A stretch of 64,000 bases of DNA from Nostoc sp. KVJ3 (GCF_026127265.1 NZ_WWFG01000002.1:1-64000); one strand, 5' to 3'; counted from the stretch's first letter, positions 25,374 through 34,134 are shown. The notes: generated by a model from the letters alone, not told the origin. Numbers and translations are program-made.

Positions 25374-26162
25374 TTAGTCAATCGCGATCGTCGCCACTTC
25401 ATTCAGGCATTTCAACGCATTCAGTGTTCGGGGATATCCTACCCAGGGCAACAATTGTGTAATCAGATCCAGGAGTGTGTCTTTGCCGTTGCCGATATTC
25501 AGATTGCCTTGAATGTGCCCCTTGATCTGTGATTCAACTCCGCCCAGAGCTATGAGGATAGACAGTGTGATCAGCTCCCTAACTTTGATGTCTAAGCCAT
25601 TGCGGGTGTAATAATCGCCAAAGCAATTGGCAGACAGAAACCTTTGAATGTGCAGTTGGTCTTTGGGCGATCGCTCATACATTTGATCGATCGTCTCACC
25701 GAATACCGCTTTCTGTATTGCCAGCCCTTTGTCGTAGCGTGTTTCTGGGCTGGTAGTCGATTGCCCTTCTAAAGGTAATTGAATGCCCCTGCTGGACAGC
25801 ACTTCATTCGTGGCATGAACGAAATCAAATGCTTTTGCCATACCCACGTAGGGTACTGACTGATACAGGATCTCCTTGATTTCAATCGGCGTTACTCCGA
25901 CATTGAGCGCAGCGTCCACCATAACCCTGTATTCGCTTACTGCCTGGCTGCCGATGATAGATGCCAGAATCAGCATGACCCTTGTTTTTGTATCCAGCTT
26001 GCTCTCAGCAATTACCTCATCGAAGGCGAAGTTGTCAAAGACTTCGATCAGTTCAGGGTCAGTTACTTTCAGGGTCGATTTGTGGTTTGGAAATAGTTCT
26101 TCATGGTTTTTATCTGCCGCTTTACTTATCCTTACAGAGTCCTGCTGTTGTGTATTTGTCAT
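25374..26162 (-). CDS. Carboxymuconolactone decarboxylase family protein
   Basis: This 262-residue protein contains two CMD/AhpD-like helical domains (about residues 45-120 and 165-250). The segment KTRVMLILASIIGSQAVSEY and the second VRELITLSILIALGG are the typical motif helices. The CxxC of AhpD-type peroxidase partners is not present in either domain, so simple thiol chemistry of that kind is unlikely. The ATG at 26162 is preferred over an in-frame GTG at 26168 because AAGGAGG lies 5 bases before it. It sits between the two aldo/keto reductase genes in one operon. Confidence 0.85.
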   Translation of the reverse strand: MTNTQQQDSVRISKAADKNHEELFPNHKSTLKVTDPELIEVFDNFAFDEVIAESKLDTKTRVMLILASIIGSQAVSEYRVMVDAALNVGVTPIEIKEILYQSVPYVGMAKAFDFVHATNEVLSSRGIQLPLEGQSTTSPETRYDKGLAIQKAVFGETIDQMYERSPKDQLHIQRFLSANCFGDYYTRNGLDIKVRELITLSILIALGGVESQIKGHIQGNLNIGNGKDTLLDLITQLLPWVGYPRTLNALKCLNEVATIAID

Positions 26163-26208
26163 CCGCACCTCCTTATTTGGGTTAAAGTTCTATGGTTGGC
26201 GATTCCGT

Positions 26209-27193
26209 CTATAATCCTGTGCGCTTTTCCAACTCTTCTGGATAGCGATCGCCTTCCACTAGAATTTGCACCAATGCCTCGTCGATGCTCTTTAATTCGT
26301 CCTGCGTCAGTTCGATATCTGCTGCCGCAATGTTTTCTTCCAGGCGGCTCAATTTGGTCGTGCCGGGAATGGGCACAATCCACGGTTTTTGCGCCAATAT
26401 CCAGGACAGGGCGATTTGCGCTGCTGTAGCTTTCTTCTGGTTTGCCACCTCTTTCAACAAATCCACCAAGGACTGGTTGGCATCGAGAGCTTCCGGCGTA
26501 AACCGGGGAACAATGCTGCGGAAGTCGGATTTGTCAAATTTTGCGTCCTTGCTGATACTGCCCGTCAGGAAGCCTTTACCCAAAGGACTAAACGGCACAA
26601 AACCGATTCCTAGCTCTTCCAGAACAGGCAACAAGGTTTCTTCTGGACGCCGCCACCACAGGGAGTACTCACTCTGAACGGCAGTCACCGGTTGGACTGC
26701 GTGCGCCCGGCGAATGGTCTCTACACCCGCTTCTGAAAGCCCCCAATGTTTGATTTTGCCTTCACCGATCAAGTCTTTGATGGTTCCGGCTACGTCTTCT
26801 ATCGGCACTTGGATATCTACACGGTGCTGGTAGTACAAATCAATCACGTCGGTGTTTAAGCGCTTCAGCGAACCTTCTACGGATTCCCTGATTGCTGACG
26901 GATGACTGTTCTGCACCTGCTTGCCATTCTGTACCTTGATGCCGAACTTCGTGGCAAACCCTACCGCGATCGCGGTAGGGTTTGAGCGCTTCGCCCAGCA
27001 ATTCTTCATTGGTGAATGGCCCATACATTTCGGCTGTATCAAAAAAGGTGACGCCACGCTCCACTGCGGCTTGGAGCAGGGAGATGCTTTCTTGCTTGCT
27101 GAGGGTATGGCTGTAGGCATGGTTCAACCCCATACAGCCCAGCCCAATAGCCGAGACTTCTAAGTTGCTGTTGCCAAGTTTGCGTTTTTGCAT
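26209..27193 (-). pseudogene. Aldo/keto reductase broken by a single-base frameshift
   Basis: The frame from ATG 27193 reads MQKRKLGNSNLEVSAIGLGC, FFDTAEMYGPFTNEELLGEA and LKPYRDR, then becomes nonsense. A second frame resumes as GFATKFGIKV and continues with all remaining family motifs (LYYQHRVD, WIVPIPGTTKLSR) to 26209. Removing one G just after the GCGATCGC at about 26970 restores a protein of about 327 residues, matching the paralogue at 24320. The frameshift is inside a perfect 28-bp palindrome. A good AAGGAG site precedes the start. A sequencing error cannot be excluded. Confidence 0.85.
26956..26983. repeat. Perfect 28-bp palindrome at the frameshift site
   Basis: The left half aaaccctaccgcga is exactly mirrored by tcgcggtagggttt, centred on the HIP1 octamer gcgatcgc. 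In the intact paralogue the corresponding stretch is not palindromic. The structure suggests that one arm was copied from the other during replication (hairpin-templated mutation), adding the extra base. Confidence 0.9.
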
Positions 27194-27220
27194 GATTACT
27201 CCTTCGAGGTTACACCTCGG

Positions 27221-28279
27221 TTATTCAGATTTAAGGGATGCCATATCAATACAGAAGCGGTACTTCACATCGGACTTGAGCAGTCGCTCGTAGGCTTCGT
27301 TGACCTTCTGGATGGGGATGACTTCGACATCTGCGGTGATGTTATGCTTGCCGCAAAAGTCAAGCATTTCCTGGGTTTCGGCGATGCCGCCGATGTTAGA
27401 GCCGGAGAGACTGCGGCGGGCCATGATCAGGCTGAATGCCGAGACATCCAGGGGTTTTGCGGGTGCGCCAACCAGGGTAATGTTGCCGTCGCGGGTGAGC
27501 AGGTTAAGATAGGCGTTGATGTCGTGATCGGCGGAAATGGTGTCGAGGATGAAGTCGAAACTGCCTGTGTGCTTCTGCATCTCGTCGGCGTTGCGGGAGA
27601 CGACCACTTCATTAGCACCAAGGCGGAGCGCGTCTTCTTTTTTGTTGGGCGAGGTGGTAAAGACGACGACGTGGGCACCGAACGCACGGGCGAACTTCAC
27701 GCCCATGTGGCCCAGTCCACCAAGACCGACCACACCAACTTTTTTGCCCTTGGTGACACCCCAATGGCGCAGGGGCGAATAGGTTGTAATCCCAGCACAG
27801 AGGAGCGGCGCGGCTCCAGCGAGATCGAGGTTGGGGGGAACGCGCAACACAAAGCGTTCATCGACGACGACGCTATCGGAGTAGCCACCATAAGTAACAC
27901 CTCCAAGGTGCTTGTCCGGGGAGCCGAAAGTGAGGGTCTGGTTCGAGCAGAAATTCTCAAGCCCAGCTTTGCAGTTCGGGCAGGTACCATCTGAGTCAAC
28001 CAGGCAACCGACCGCGGCGAGGTCGCCTAGCTTGTACTTGGTAACTGCCGAGCCGACTTTAGTGACACGTCCGACGATCTCATGACCGGGGACAATTGGG
28101 TAGACAGTGGACATAACGCTGCTCCACTCGTTACGCACCGAATGGAGGTCGGAGTGGCAGATGCCGCAGAAGAGGATTTCGATCTGCACGTCGTGTTCAG
28201 TTGGATCGCGCCGTGCGATCTTGGTAGAGGACAGAGGTGATGTTGCACTGGCTGCGGAATAAGCTTTCGTGTTGTACAT
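27221..28279 (-). CDS. Zinc-dependent alcohol dehydrogenase, CAD/YahK type
   Basis: This 352-residue NADP(H) alcohol or aldehyde reductase has FCGICHSDLHSVRNEWSS with the catalytic Cys, PIVPGHEIVGRV, and the structural zinc loop DGTCPNCKAGLENFC. VVGLGGLGHMGVKFARAFG is the cofactor site. The order and spacing match the cinnamyl-alcohol dehydrogenase/YahK subgroup, which mainly reduces aldehydes. Codon use is visibly GC-richer than in flanking housekeeping genes. AGGAG precedes the ATG. It is the second gene of the operon, 12 bases after the cupin gene. Confidence 0.94.
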   Translation of the reverse strand: MYNTKAYSAASATSPLSSTKIARRDPTEHDVQIEILFCGICHSDLHSVRNEWSSVMSTVYPIVPGHEIVGRVTKVGSAVTKYKLGDLAAVGCLVDSDGTCPNCKAGLENFCSNQTLTFGSPDKHLGGVTYGGYSDSVVVDERFVLRVPPNLDLAGAAPLLCAGITTYSPLRHWGVTKGKKVGVVGLGGLGHMGVKFARAFGAHVVVFTTSPNKKEDALRLGANEVVVSRNADEMQKHTGSFDFILDTISADHDINAYLNLLTRDGNITLVGAPAKPLDVSAFSLIMARRSLSGSNIGGIAETQEMLDFCGKHNITADVEVIPIQKVNEAYERLLKSDVKYRFCIDMASLKSE

Positions 28280-28291
28280 AAATTGATGCTC

Positions 28292-28702
28292 CTATTTGTC
28301 TACTTTTGGCATCTGGTATTGTTCGTCGCTGACCTTTTCCAGCCAGTCCACGGGCTTACCGTCGAGCCATTCCTGAATGGCGATGTGCGTCATAGACGTG
28401 GTTGCTGTAGCACCGTGCCAATGCTTCTCACCCGGCGAGATCCAGATTGTGTCCCCCGGTCGAATTTCCTCGATCGCACCGCCCCAGCGTTGTACGAGAC
28501 CACAGCCAGCCGTCACGATTAGGGTTTGTCCCAAGGGGTGGGTATGCCATGCTGTCCTAGCGCCAGGTTCAAATGTGACACTGGCTCCAGACGTGCGTGC
28601 TGGATCGTGTGCCTCGAACAGGGGGTCAACGCGGACAGTGCCAGTAAAATACTCAGCCGGACCTTTGGCGGAAGGCTGTGAGCCACTTCTTTTGATGTCC
28701 AT
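28292..28702 (-). CDS. Cupin domain protein
   Basis: This 136-residue single-domain cupin has motif 1 GARTAWHTHPLGQTLIVTAG and motif 2 PGDTIWISPGEKHWHGATAT, with three His likely binding a metal ion. It belongs to the small (R)-cupin group often found next to alcohol dehydrogenases, aldo/keto reductases and CMD proteins. Its precise reaction is unknown. An in-frame start lies 39 codons upstream, but the ATG at 28702 has AAAGGA before it and begins the conserved domain. It is the first gene of the five-gene operon and faces the AraC regulator. Confidence 0.9.
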   Translation of the reverse strand: MDIKRSGSQPSAKGPAEYFTGTVRVDPLFEAHDPARTSGASVTFEPGARTAWHTHPLGQTLIVTAGCGLVQRWGGAIEEIRPGDTIWISPGEKHWHGATATTSMTHIAIQEWLDGKPVDWLEKVSDEQYQMPKVDK

Positions 28703-28863
28703 TTTGTTAATTCCTTTACTTAATGTCAGTTTGGTAGCTAGTAGGCAGTCTCTTGCCCAATCAAAACTGAGTTTTATCTTGAATAAAAATCCAGAATCTT
28801 TATAAGAAGCCGAAATCATTTTTCATTGCTTTAGCTTCATCTTAGGCATTTTGAAGGGCAAGC

Positions 28864-28882
28864 AATAGGACGATCGTCTAAG
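28864..28882 (+). promoter_or_regulatory. Candidate AraC-type operator in the divergent promoter region
   Basis: The sequence aataggacgatcgtctaag contains the perfect palindrome gacgatcgtc (28869-28878). It sits 28 bases before the regulator ATG at 28911 and about 160 bases before the cupin gene. A near-identical 19-mer occurs at 15159-15177. Placement suggests a site for the regulator itself, but binding is inferred only. Confidence 0.45.
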
Positions 28883-28910
28883 ATTGTTGTACAATCCTGC
28901 AAATTTAGAA

Positions 28911-29876
28911 ATGAACGCTGCCAATATCAATTTAATGAACGACCCGCAGGCAAAGCGCGAGGCAGACAGAGCGCAAGCCCACAGAGACGAGCTGACTGAG
29001 CGAATTGCCTGTGCAATTCGTCATGATGGGACGATTGAGCCACTGAAAGGATTGCACTTCAACCGCGCCTCCTCGCCTTCGGAATGCCTTCATAGTGTCT
29101 CTATCCCTGCCTTTTGTGCGATCGCTCAAGGCAGCAAAGAAGTTCTTCTGGGTAGCGATCGCTATCAGTACGACCCGATGCATTATCTGCTAGCTACGGT
29201 TGAACTGCCAATTGTCAGCCAAATTCTGGAAGCGTCCAAGGCGCAACCGTACTTTAGCCTTCGCCTCGATCTTGACCCCACCCTCGTTGGCTCAGTGATG
29301 GTCGAGGCTGGGTATCCCTCATCGCGTAGCAGTGCTGGTGTGAAAGCCATTGACGTAAGTCCGTTGAATGCAAATCTGTTAGATGCTGTGGTGCGGCTCG
29401 TCAGGCTTCTAGATTCCCCTGCTGAAGCTCATGTTCTCGCACCACTGATTAAGCGGGAAATTATTTACCGACTTCTAATAGGAGAACAAGGTAATCGGCT
29501 CCGTCATATTGCAGTTCTGGGTGGCTATACCTACCACATTGCCAGAGCCGTCGAGCGACTTCGTAAAGATTTTAACGAGCCGATCAAGATTGAAAGTATC
29601 GCACGAGAAATGGGAATGAGTGTTTCGGGCTTTCACCATCACTTTAAGTCTGTCACTGCAATGAGTCCCTTACAGTTTCAGAAGCAACTGCGGCTCCAGG
29701 AGGCTCGCCGTCTGATGCTGGGGGAAAACCTTGACGCTACCAGTGCTGCCTACCGAGTCGGTTATGACGATGCCTCGCACTTCAACCGGGAGTACAAGCG
29801 GCTCTTTGGTGCCCCACCAATGCGCGATGTGGAACGGCTGCGAGAGGCTGCTAGGGAGACTGCTAGTTCAATATGA
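28911..29876 (+). CDS. AraC family transcriptional regulator (YqhC-like)
   Basis: This 321-residue protein has an N-terminal AraC_N-type cupin domain (about residues 35-185), including SIPAFCAIAQGSKEVLLGS and YLLATVELPIV. A C-terminal double helix-turn-helix follows (about 205-300), with IESIAREMGMSVSGFHHHFK and TSAAYRVGYDDASHFNREYK. YqhC of E. coli has this layout and activates an aldehyde reductase and an aldo/keto reductase. Here the regulator faces an operon of the same chemistry, so the control link is a reasonable inference. The ATG at 28911 is preferred over a TTG at 28884; neither has a strong ribosome binding site. Confidence 0.9.
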   Translation: MNAANINLMNDPQAKREADRAQAHRDELTERIACAIRHDGTIEPLKGLHFNRASSPSECLHSVSIPAFCAIAQGSKEVLLGSDRYQYDPMHYLLATVELPIVSQILEASKAQPYFSLRLDLDPTLVGSVMVEAGYPSSRSSAGVKAIDVSPLNANLLDAVVRLVRLLDSPAEAHVLAPLIKREIIYRLLIGEQGNRLRHIAVLGGYTYHIARAVERLRKDFNEPIKIESIAREMGMSVSGFHHHFKSVTAMSPLQFQKQLRLQEARRLMLGENLDATSAAYRVGYDDASHFNREYKRLFGAPPMRDVERLREAARETASSI

Positions 29877-30408
29877 TCTCCTCAAAATGCCATAATCTTG
29901 CTAGAAATCGCTAAAACATTGTGAAGACAGTTCTGTGTAGCACACTGTATCAACAATGTTTTTGTGTCCTAGATAGTGCTGAATAGATAGCGATCTCGCT
30001 AATAGCTTCGCTATGAGCCGTTAGCCATGCCTGCTGAGGGCTACGCCTACGCTACTCACGTAGATCGGATCTTTTTCCAATCAGATATTACTGCCATTAT
30101 TGCGATAAATACTCATGTTTAACTAAACAATTACTACACGGCTTACATGGTATGCCATTAGCATCAGGCTACTTGGGAAAGGCAAGACTGCCCCAAGATG
30201 GACATTTATAGCAATTTTAAGTTAAAGTTGTAATGAGTTTGTTTTAGATCAAGGTCTGACAAAGTAGCCATCAAAAAGCAAAAAATAGATAATTATTTAA
30301 TTTATCGCCACCTGTTACTTCCGCAGCATCACAAGCCAAAACATAAGTACAGGTAGAACAACGGTGTGCAATATTATCGCATATATTAAATAACCAATAA
30401 AAATTTAA
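29877..30408. other. Intergenic region with short repeats and a cysteine-rich frame
   Basis: The interval contains a dispersed repeat (gagggctacgcctacgctac near 30036) and a minus-strand frame at about 30271-30380. That frame reads AHRCSTCTYVLACDAAEV before a stop. Further down the same strand, another frame gives CPSW and CKPCSNC, which suggests a decayed zinc-ribbon gene. No intact gene is supported. The last 100 bases hold the promoter of the Fur-family gene. Confidence 0.4.
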
Positions 30409-30891
30409 ATGGGAAAATTCCCTCAACAGTTAACAAGCTGTAATATGCAAAAACAAACAATTTCTACAAGACCAATTCGTTCTCTAGAAGATGCGCTAGA
30501 TCGGTGTCAAATCTTGGGTATGCGCGTCAGTCGTCAGCGTCGCTTTATTCTGGAATTACTTTGGCAAGCAAATGAACATCTTTCTGCTAGAGAGATTTAC
30601 GATCGCTTGAACCAACAAGGTAAAGAAATCGGCCATACATCTGTGTATCAAAATTTAGAAGCATTATCCAGTCAGGGCATTATTGAATGTATTGAACGCT
30701 GTGATGGACGTTTATATGGCAATATCAGTGACTCTCACAGTCATATAAACTGTGTGGATACAAATCAAATTCTTGATGTCCATGTGGAACTTCCTGAAGA
30801 TTTAATCCGCAAAATTGAAGAAGAAACAGGAGTACGGATTACTGAATACAGTATTAACTTTTTTGGCTACCGTAACCCGCAAGAAGGTTAA
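30409..30891 (+). CDS. Fur family transcriptional regulator (FurC/PerR-like)
   Basis: This protein has 160 residues from ATG 30409, or 148 from ATG 30445, which gives the more usual N-terminus MQKQTISTRPIRSLEDALDR. The winged helix is clear: MRVSRQRRFILELLWQAN, LSAREIYDRLNQ and HTSVYQNLEAL. The dimer domain has CDGRLYGNISDSHSHINCVD, the metal-sensing site with His and acidic ligands. The paired CxxC motifs of zinc-containing Fur are absent, as I recall for the FurC (PerR) type of Anabaena. It would sense peroxide or metal. Confidence 0.88.
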   Translation: MGKFPQQLTSCNMQKQTISTRPIRSLEDALDRCQILGMRVSRQRRFILELLWQANEHLSAREIYDRLNQQGKEIGHTSVYQNLEALSSQGIIECIERCDGRLYGNISDSHSHINCVDTNQILDVHVELPEDLIRKIEEETGVRITEYSINFFGYRNPQEG

Positions 30892-30936
30892 GGCAGTGCT
30901 GAGTTAGATTCTCCCTAATTCCCAATGCCCTATTCC

Positions 30937-33900
30937 CTATTCCCCAATAGGGTTGTTGCCAAAAACTGTTTCATCCTCAGCATCATCGTCATCATATAAA
31001 CCTACTGGTAAAATTGTGCCTTCGGAGCTTTCAATTATTCCGATCGCAGGGAGTTTGTTCCAATTATTATCTATATTGGTCGTAATTTGGACAGTATTTA
31101 AGAAAGGCTGCTGCGATCGCAAATTTTTTAGTAGTTGAAACGACTCTTTGGAGAACATGGCACCATTATCAGCGGCTAATTTTTTGTTAGCCTCAGCGAT
31201 GATGGCATCAAATAAGTAGGCGTTGGTGAGATTAGCTGAATTAAGACTTGTCCCCATCAGGTTAGTCTGCTGGAGGTTTGCGCCTGTAAGATTTGCGTGT
31301 TGGAGATTTGCACCTGCGAGGTTTGCGTGTTGGAGATTTGCACCTGCGAGATTTGCGTGTTGGAGGTTTGCACCTGCGAGGTTTACCCCGATTAACTCCG
31401 CATTGGATAAGTTTGTCTGCTCAAGATTTACCCCAGTTAAGATGACTTGCAGCAAAGAGGCTCCCGATAAATTGAGTCCAGCCAAAGATTTGATTCGGTT
31501 TGCAAAGGCGCTTTTGTGTAAAACTGTTGTTCTAGCAATTAGCGCACTTAAAGCCTCTGGATTGAATTCTGTTAAATTTAGTGGATTCCCACAAGGTGAA
31601 AAAGGTATTCTTGTTTCTCGGCAGCAAGCACAAAGCAATAAAAACACATTCAGTCCTACAGCAGCATTCACTTGTTCAACATTTACTGGGTTTTGCAGTG
31701 CGTGGAAATGAGTTAAAGCTTTGTGGGCTATCCCTTCATCTAACCAATAGCCTTGACAGTAAGCACGCCAGAAAGACAAAAGCCGTTGCAACAAAACTTC
31801 AAAGGAAAATTTGTGCTTTTGCTCTCGCCGCAAAATTGCGATCGCTAGTTCTTCAATTTCCTGGCTAAGTATCCCGTAACCCAGTAAATTGTAAATATGC
31901 TGGGCAACACTATTGGGAGAATCAAGCACAAAAGTGAGCGTACCATAGACTTCATTTTGGTACTGAGTCAGTAATTTCAACTCAGTAGCCACAGCCTTAG
32001 CACAAAGAAATTCTCCTAACTTAATATGCGAAAACTCAATTAAATTCCTTTGGGTGGTATTCGCCAAAACAAGGGAAGACTGTGTGGTTTTGCGTGAAGT
32101 ATCGGAATCCTGAATTTTAAAATAAAAAGCTGGCAAGGTATTCGGATTTAATTCCTCAGCCAAATTAATTTGATGATGTTGCGAGTGTAAAATCTGGAGA
32201 GCGATCGCTTGCATCTGCTCAAGTAAATCTTGGGGATGACGATTAGCGAGTAAATTAGCGATCGCTTCTGGAGTCCGATGGATATGAGCCGATCCTGAGC
32301 GCAGTAGCATCGTTTTGATCCCACCAGTTAGCGGATAGCCTAATAACCATCGACTCAAACGATGATAAATTTCCCATAACAGAGAAGACTTGGAAGTATT
32401 AGCAGCTAATTGCAATACTTCATCATCTAGTAGTCCGTCGCGGTGCAAAATGCCCAATAAATGCAGCATTAGGGGTTGACGAACAAGGGGAGATAATTCG
32501 GAAGACTTTGATTGGTTGGCAAATAAGCCTGACTGTTTTAAGAATGTAAAGAAATTTTGAGCGATCGCTAACGATTGCACTTTTGCCCACTGCTGAAACC
32601 ATTGCTTGAGTTCGTCCACATCCAACGGCTGAATGATAATTCGCCTCAATGGTAGCGGGATCTCTGGGGCAATTTCCTGTAATGTTGTTGACCGACTCGT
32701 TAACACAATTTTGTGTTTATGCTGAGATTGAAAGTTTAGCAATTGCTGAATAAAAATTGCTTTTGCCCTGATACCCTGAGCAGAAGGGGGTAGTTCATCC
32801 AAACCATCCAGCAACAACAGACAAGGGAGATTTTTTTGCTCTAACCAGGTTGAAAGATTCACACCAAAGGCAGAATTCAGGGTTTCGATTAAAGTTTTGC
32901 CATAAGTTACCTCTCGTAACTTAATTACGATCGGCATCCAAGTAGGGTAAAATTCCTGTGCTATGTTTGCTGCCCAAAGTTGGCAAAAACTTGTTTTTCC
33001 ATAACCAGGTTCCGACTCAATGACAGCGATCGTTTCTAAATCAGCTAGTTGTTGCTGTGCCCATGTCTTTAAATCAACTGTTTTAATAGTTTTTTTATCC
33101 TGCTCAGAAATACTTTCTTCTATTGGTAAGCCTTTTTGTGGTACATAGATATCCTTCAGAGCAAAGGATTCCATTAGCAAAGGCATACTGAGGTTTTTAA
33201 TCAAACTTGCCCGATAATGTTCTCGTTGCAAGTCAATTTTCTCACTGACTGTAGAACCAACTTCTGGAGTAATCAAACTTGGAGACAAGGAAATCCCCAA
33301 ACGGAAGAATTTTTGTAGTTGGGCTAAAGGGGCAGCATTTTCAGTAACAACTACCAGCATGTTCCCAGGAAGTGAGTTAACTAAACGCTGTGTTAAAAGT
33401 TTAGCTTCAGGTTCCTCTGCACCATTGGCAACGAACCAAGCGATCGCAGCACTATTTAGTTGTTGTACTAGTAATGAATCTGCAACCAGAGACAATGCTT
33501 GTTCAGCTTGAGTATCGGTTAATTTACCTGGGCTGAGAGTTTTTAGCAATCCTTGCAACTGCGGATCTTGGAGGGTGAGTTTACCCACTTCTTCTTTCAG
33601 GATGTGTGGTTGAATAGGTATACTTGCCCGGTCTAACCACGGTCTTTGTAGGCTTGCTTCCTGCTCTAAAATTGCTTGCAAAGCTTGGAGATAGCCAATT
33701 TGAAACGCTAGCCACGTTCCTTCATTACGTTTTAATGGTTTTTTTTGGCTGAGACTACGTAACAGACTTTCTGTCAACTGGGAAATAACACTGATTTCTT
33801 CCCAAACAATCCCTAAAGGCAGTTCTAAAACCTCTACTAAGGTACAGATATCAAAAGGCATGAGACTTTTGACTTCCATATCCTGAACAATTCGGTAAGC

Positions 33901-33990
33901 AACACCTGCCAATTTCCCTGCTGAAAACCCTCTAATTTGATTGATTGCGATATAGCGTTCTGCCAACCAGTGGCGAATACTCAAGTTCAT
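30937..33990 (-). CDS. NACHT NTPase with C-terminal pentapeptide repeats
   Basis: This 1017-residue STAND protein begins with an unknown domain (about residues 1-75), followed by a helical segment to about 300. The NACHT ATPase has Walker A EPGYGKTS (327-334) and Walker B LLLLDGLDEL (391-400). A winged or helical region runs to about 780. A right-handed pentapeptide-repeat solenoid follows (about 845-925; repeats of the form ANLxx), then an acidic tail of about 90 residues. Such proteins act as sensors and switches; several bacterial NACHT proteins defend against phage. No effector domain (nuclease, TIR, protease) is obvious. It stands alone, divergent from the DUF3685 gene. Confidence 0.9.
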   Translation of the reverse strand: MNLSIRHWLAERYIAINQIRGFSAGKLAGVAYRIVQDMEVKSLMPFDICTLVEVLELPLGIVWEEISVISQLTESLLRSLSQKKPLKRNEGTWLAFQIGYLQALQAILEQEASLQRPWLDRASIPIQPHILKEEVGKLTLQDPQLQGLLKTLSPGKLTDTQAEQALSLVADSLLVQQLNSAAIAWFVANGAEEPEAKLLTQRLVNSLPGNMLVVVTENAAPLAQLQKFFRLGISLSPSLITPEVGSTVSEKIDLQREHYRASLIKNLSMPLLMESFALKDIYVPQKGLPIEESISEQDKKTIKTVDLKTWAQQQLADLETIAVIESEPGYGKTSFCQLWAANIAQEFYPTWMPIVIKLREVTYGKTLIETLNSAFGVNLSTWLEQKNLPCLLLLDGLDELPPSAQGIRAKAIFIQQLLNFQSQHKHKIVLTSRSTTLQEIAPEIPLPLRRIIIQPLDVDELKQWFQQWAKVQSLAIAQNFFTFLKQSGLFANQSKSSELSPLVRQPLMLHLLGILHRDGLLDDEVLQLAANTSKSSLLWEIYHRLSRWLLGYPLTGGIKTMLLRSGSAHIHRTPEAIANLLANRHPQDLLEQMQAIALQILHSQHHQINLAEELNPNTLPAFYFKIQDSDTSRKTTQSSLVLANTTQRNLIEFSHIKLGEFLCAKAVATELKLLTQYQNEVYGTLTFVLDSPNSVAQHIYNLLGYGILSQEIEELAIAILRREQKHKFSFEVLLQRLLSFWRAYCQGYWLDEGIAHKALTHFHALQNPVNVEQVNAAVGLNVFLLLCACCRETRIPFSPCGNPLNLTEFNPEALSALIARTTVLHKSAFANRIKSLAGLNLSGASLLQVILTGVNLEQTNLSNAELIGVNLAGANLQHANLAGANLQHANLAGANLQHANLTGANLQQTNLMGTSLNSANLTNAYLFDAIIAEANKKLAADNGAMFSKESFQLLKNLRSQQPFLNTVQITTNIDNNWNKLPAIGIIESSEGTILPVGLYDDDDAEDETVFGNNPIGE
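31261..31390. repeat. 30-bp tandem repeats coding pentapeptide repeats
   Basis: Three nearly identical 30-bp units lie at 31291-31320, 31321-31350 and 31351-31380, differing mainly at A/G positions, with a diverged unit before them. Each codes two pentapeptides (LAGANLQHAN) of the NACHT protein. The near identity points to recent expansion, and such tracts can change copy number by slippage. Confidence 0.9.
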
Positions 33991-34134
33991 TTAATTACAG
34001 AGTGAAGGCTGCACAAGGCAATTATGATCGATTTATCAGTTTGCGAAAACAGGTAACAATGAGGAAGACAAAGTTTTGTATCAAAGCTGTTTTCTGATTG
34101 GTAAAAAACAGTGCTTGATTTAATTGAGTGGACT

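Noticed and set aside
27188..27994. 268-codon plus-strand frame opposite the zinc alcohol dehydrogenase
   Set aside because: It is a mirror frame of a GC-rich gene; the minus strand carries complete dehydrogenase motifs.
31291..31380. CRISPR-like array
   Set aside because: The 30-bp units are directly tandem without spacers and code pentapeptides of the NACHT protein.
31223..31711. 162-codon plus-strand frame with repeated FACWRFAPAR units
   Set aside because: It is the antisense reading of the pentapeptide-repeat coding DNA.
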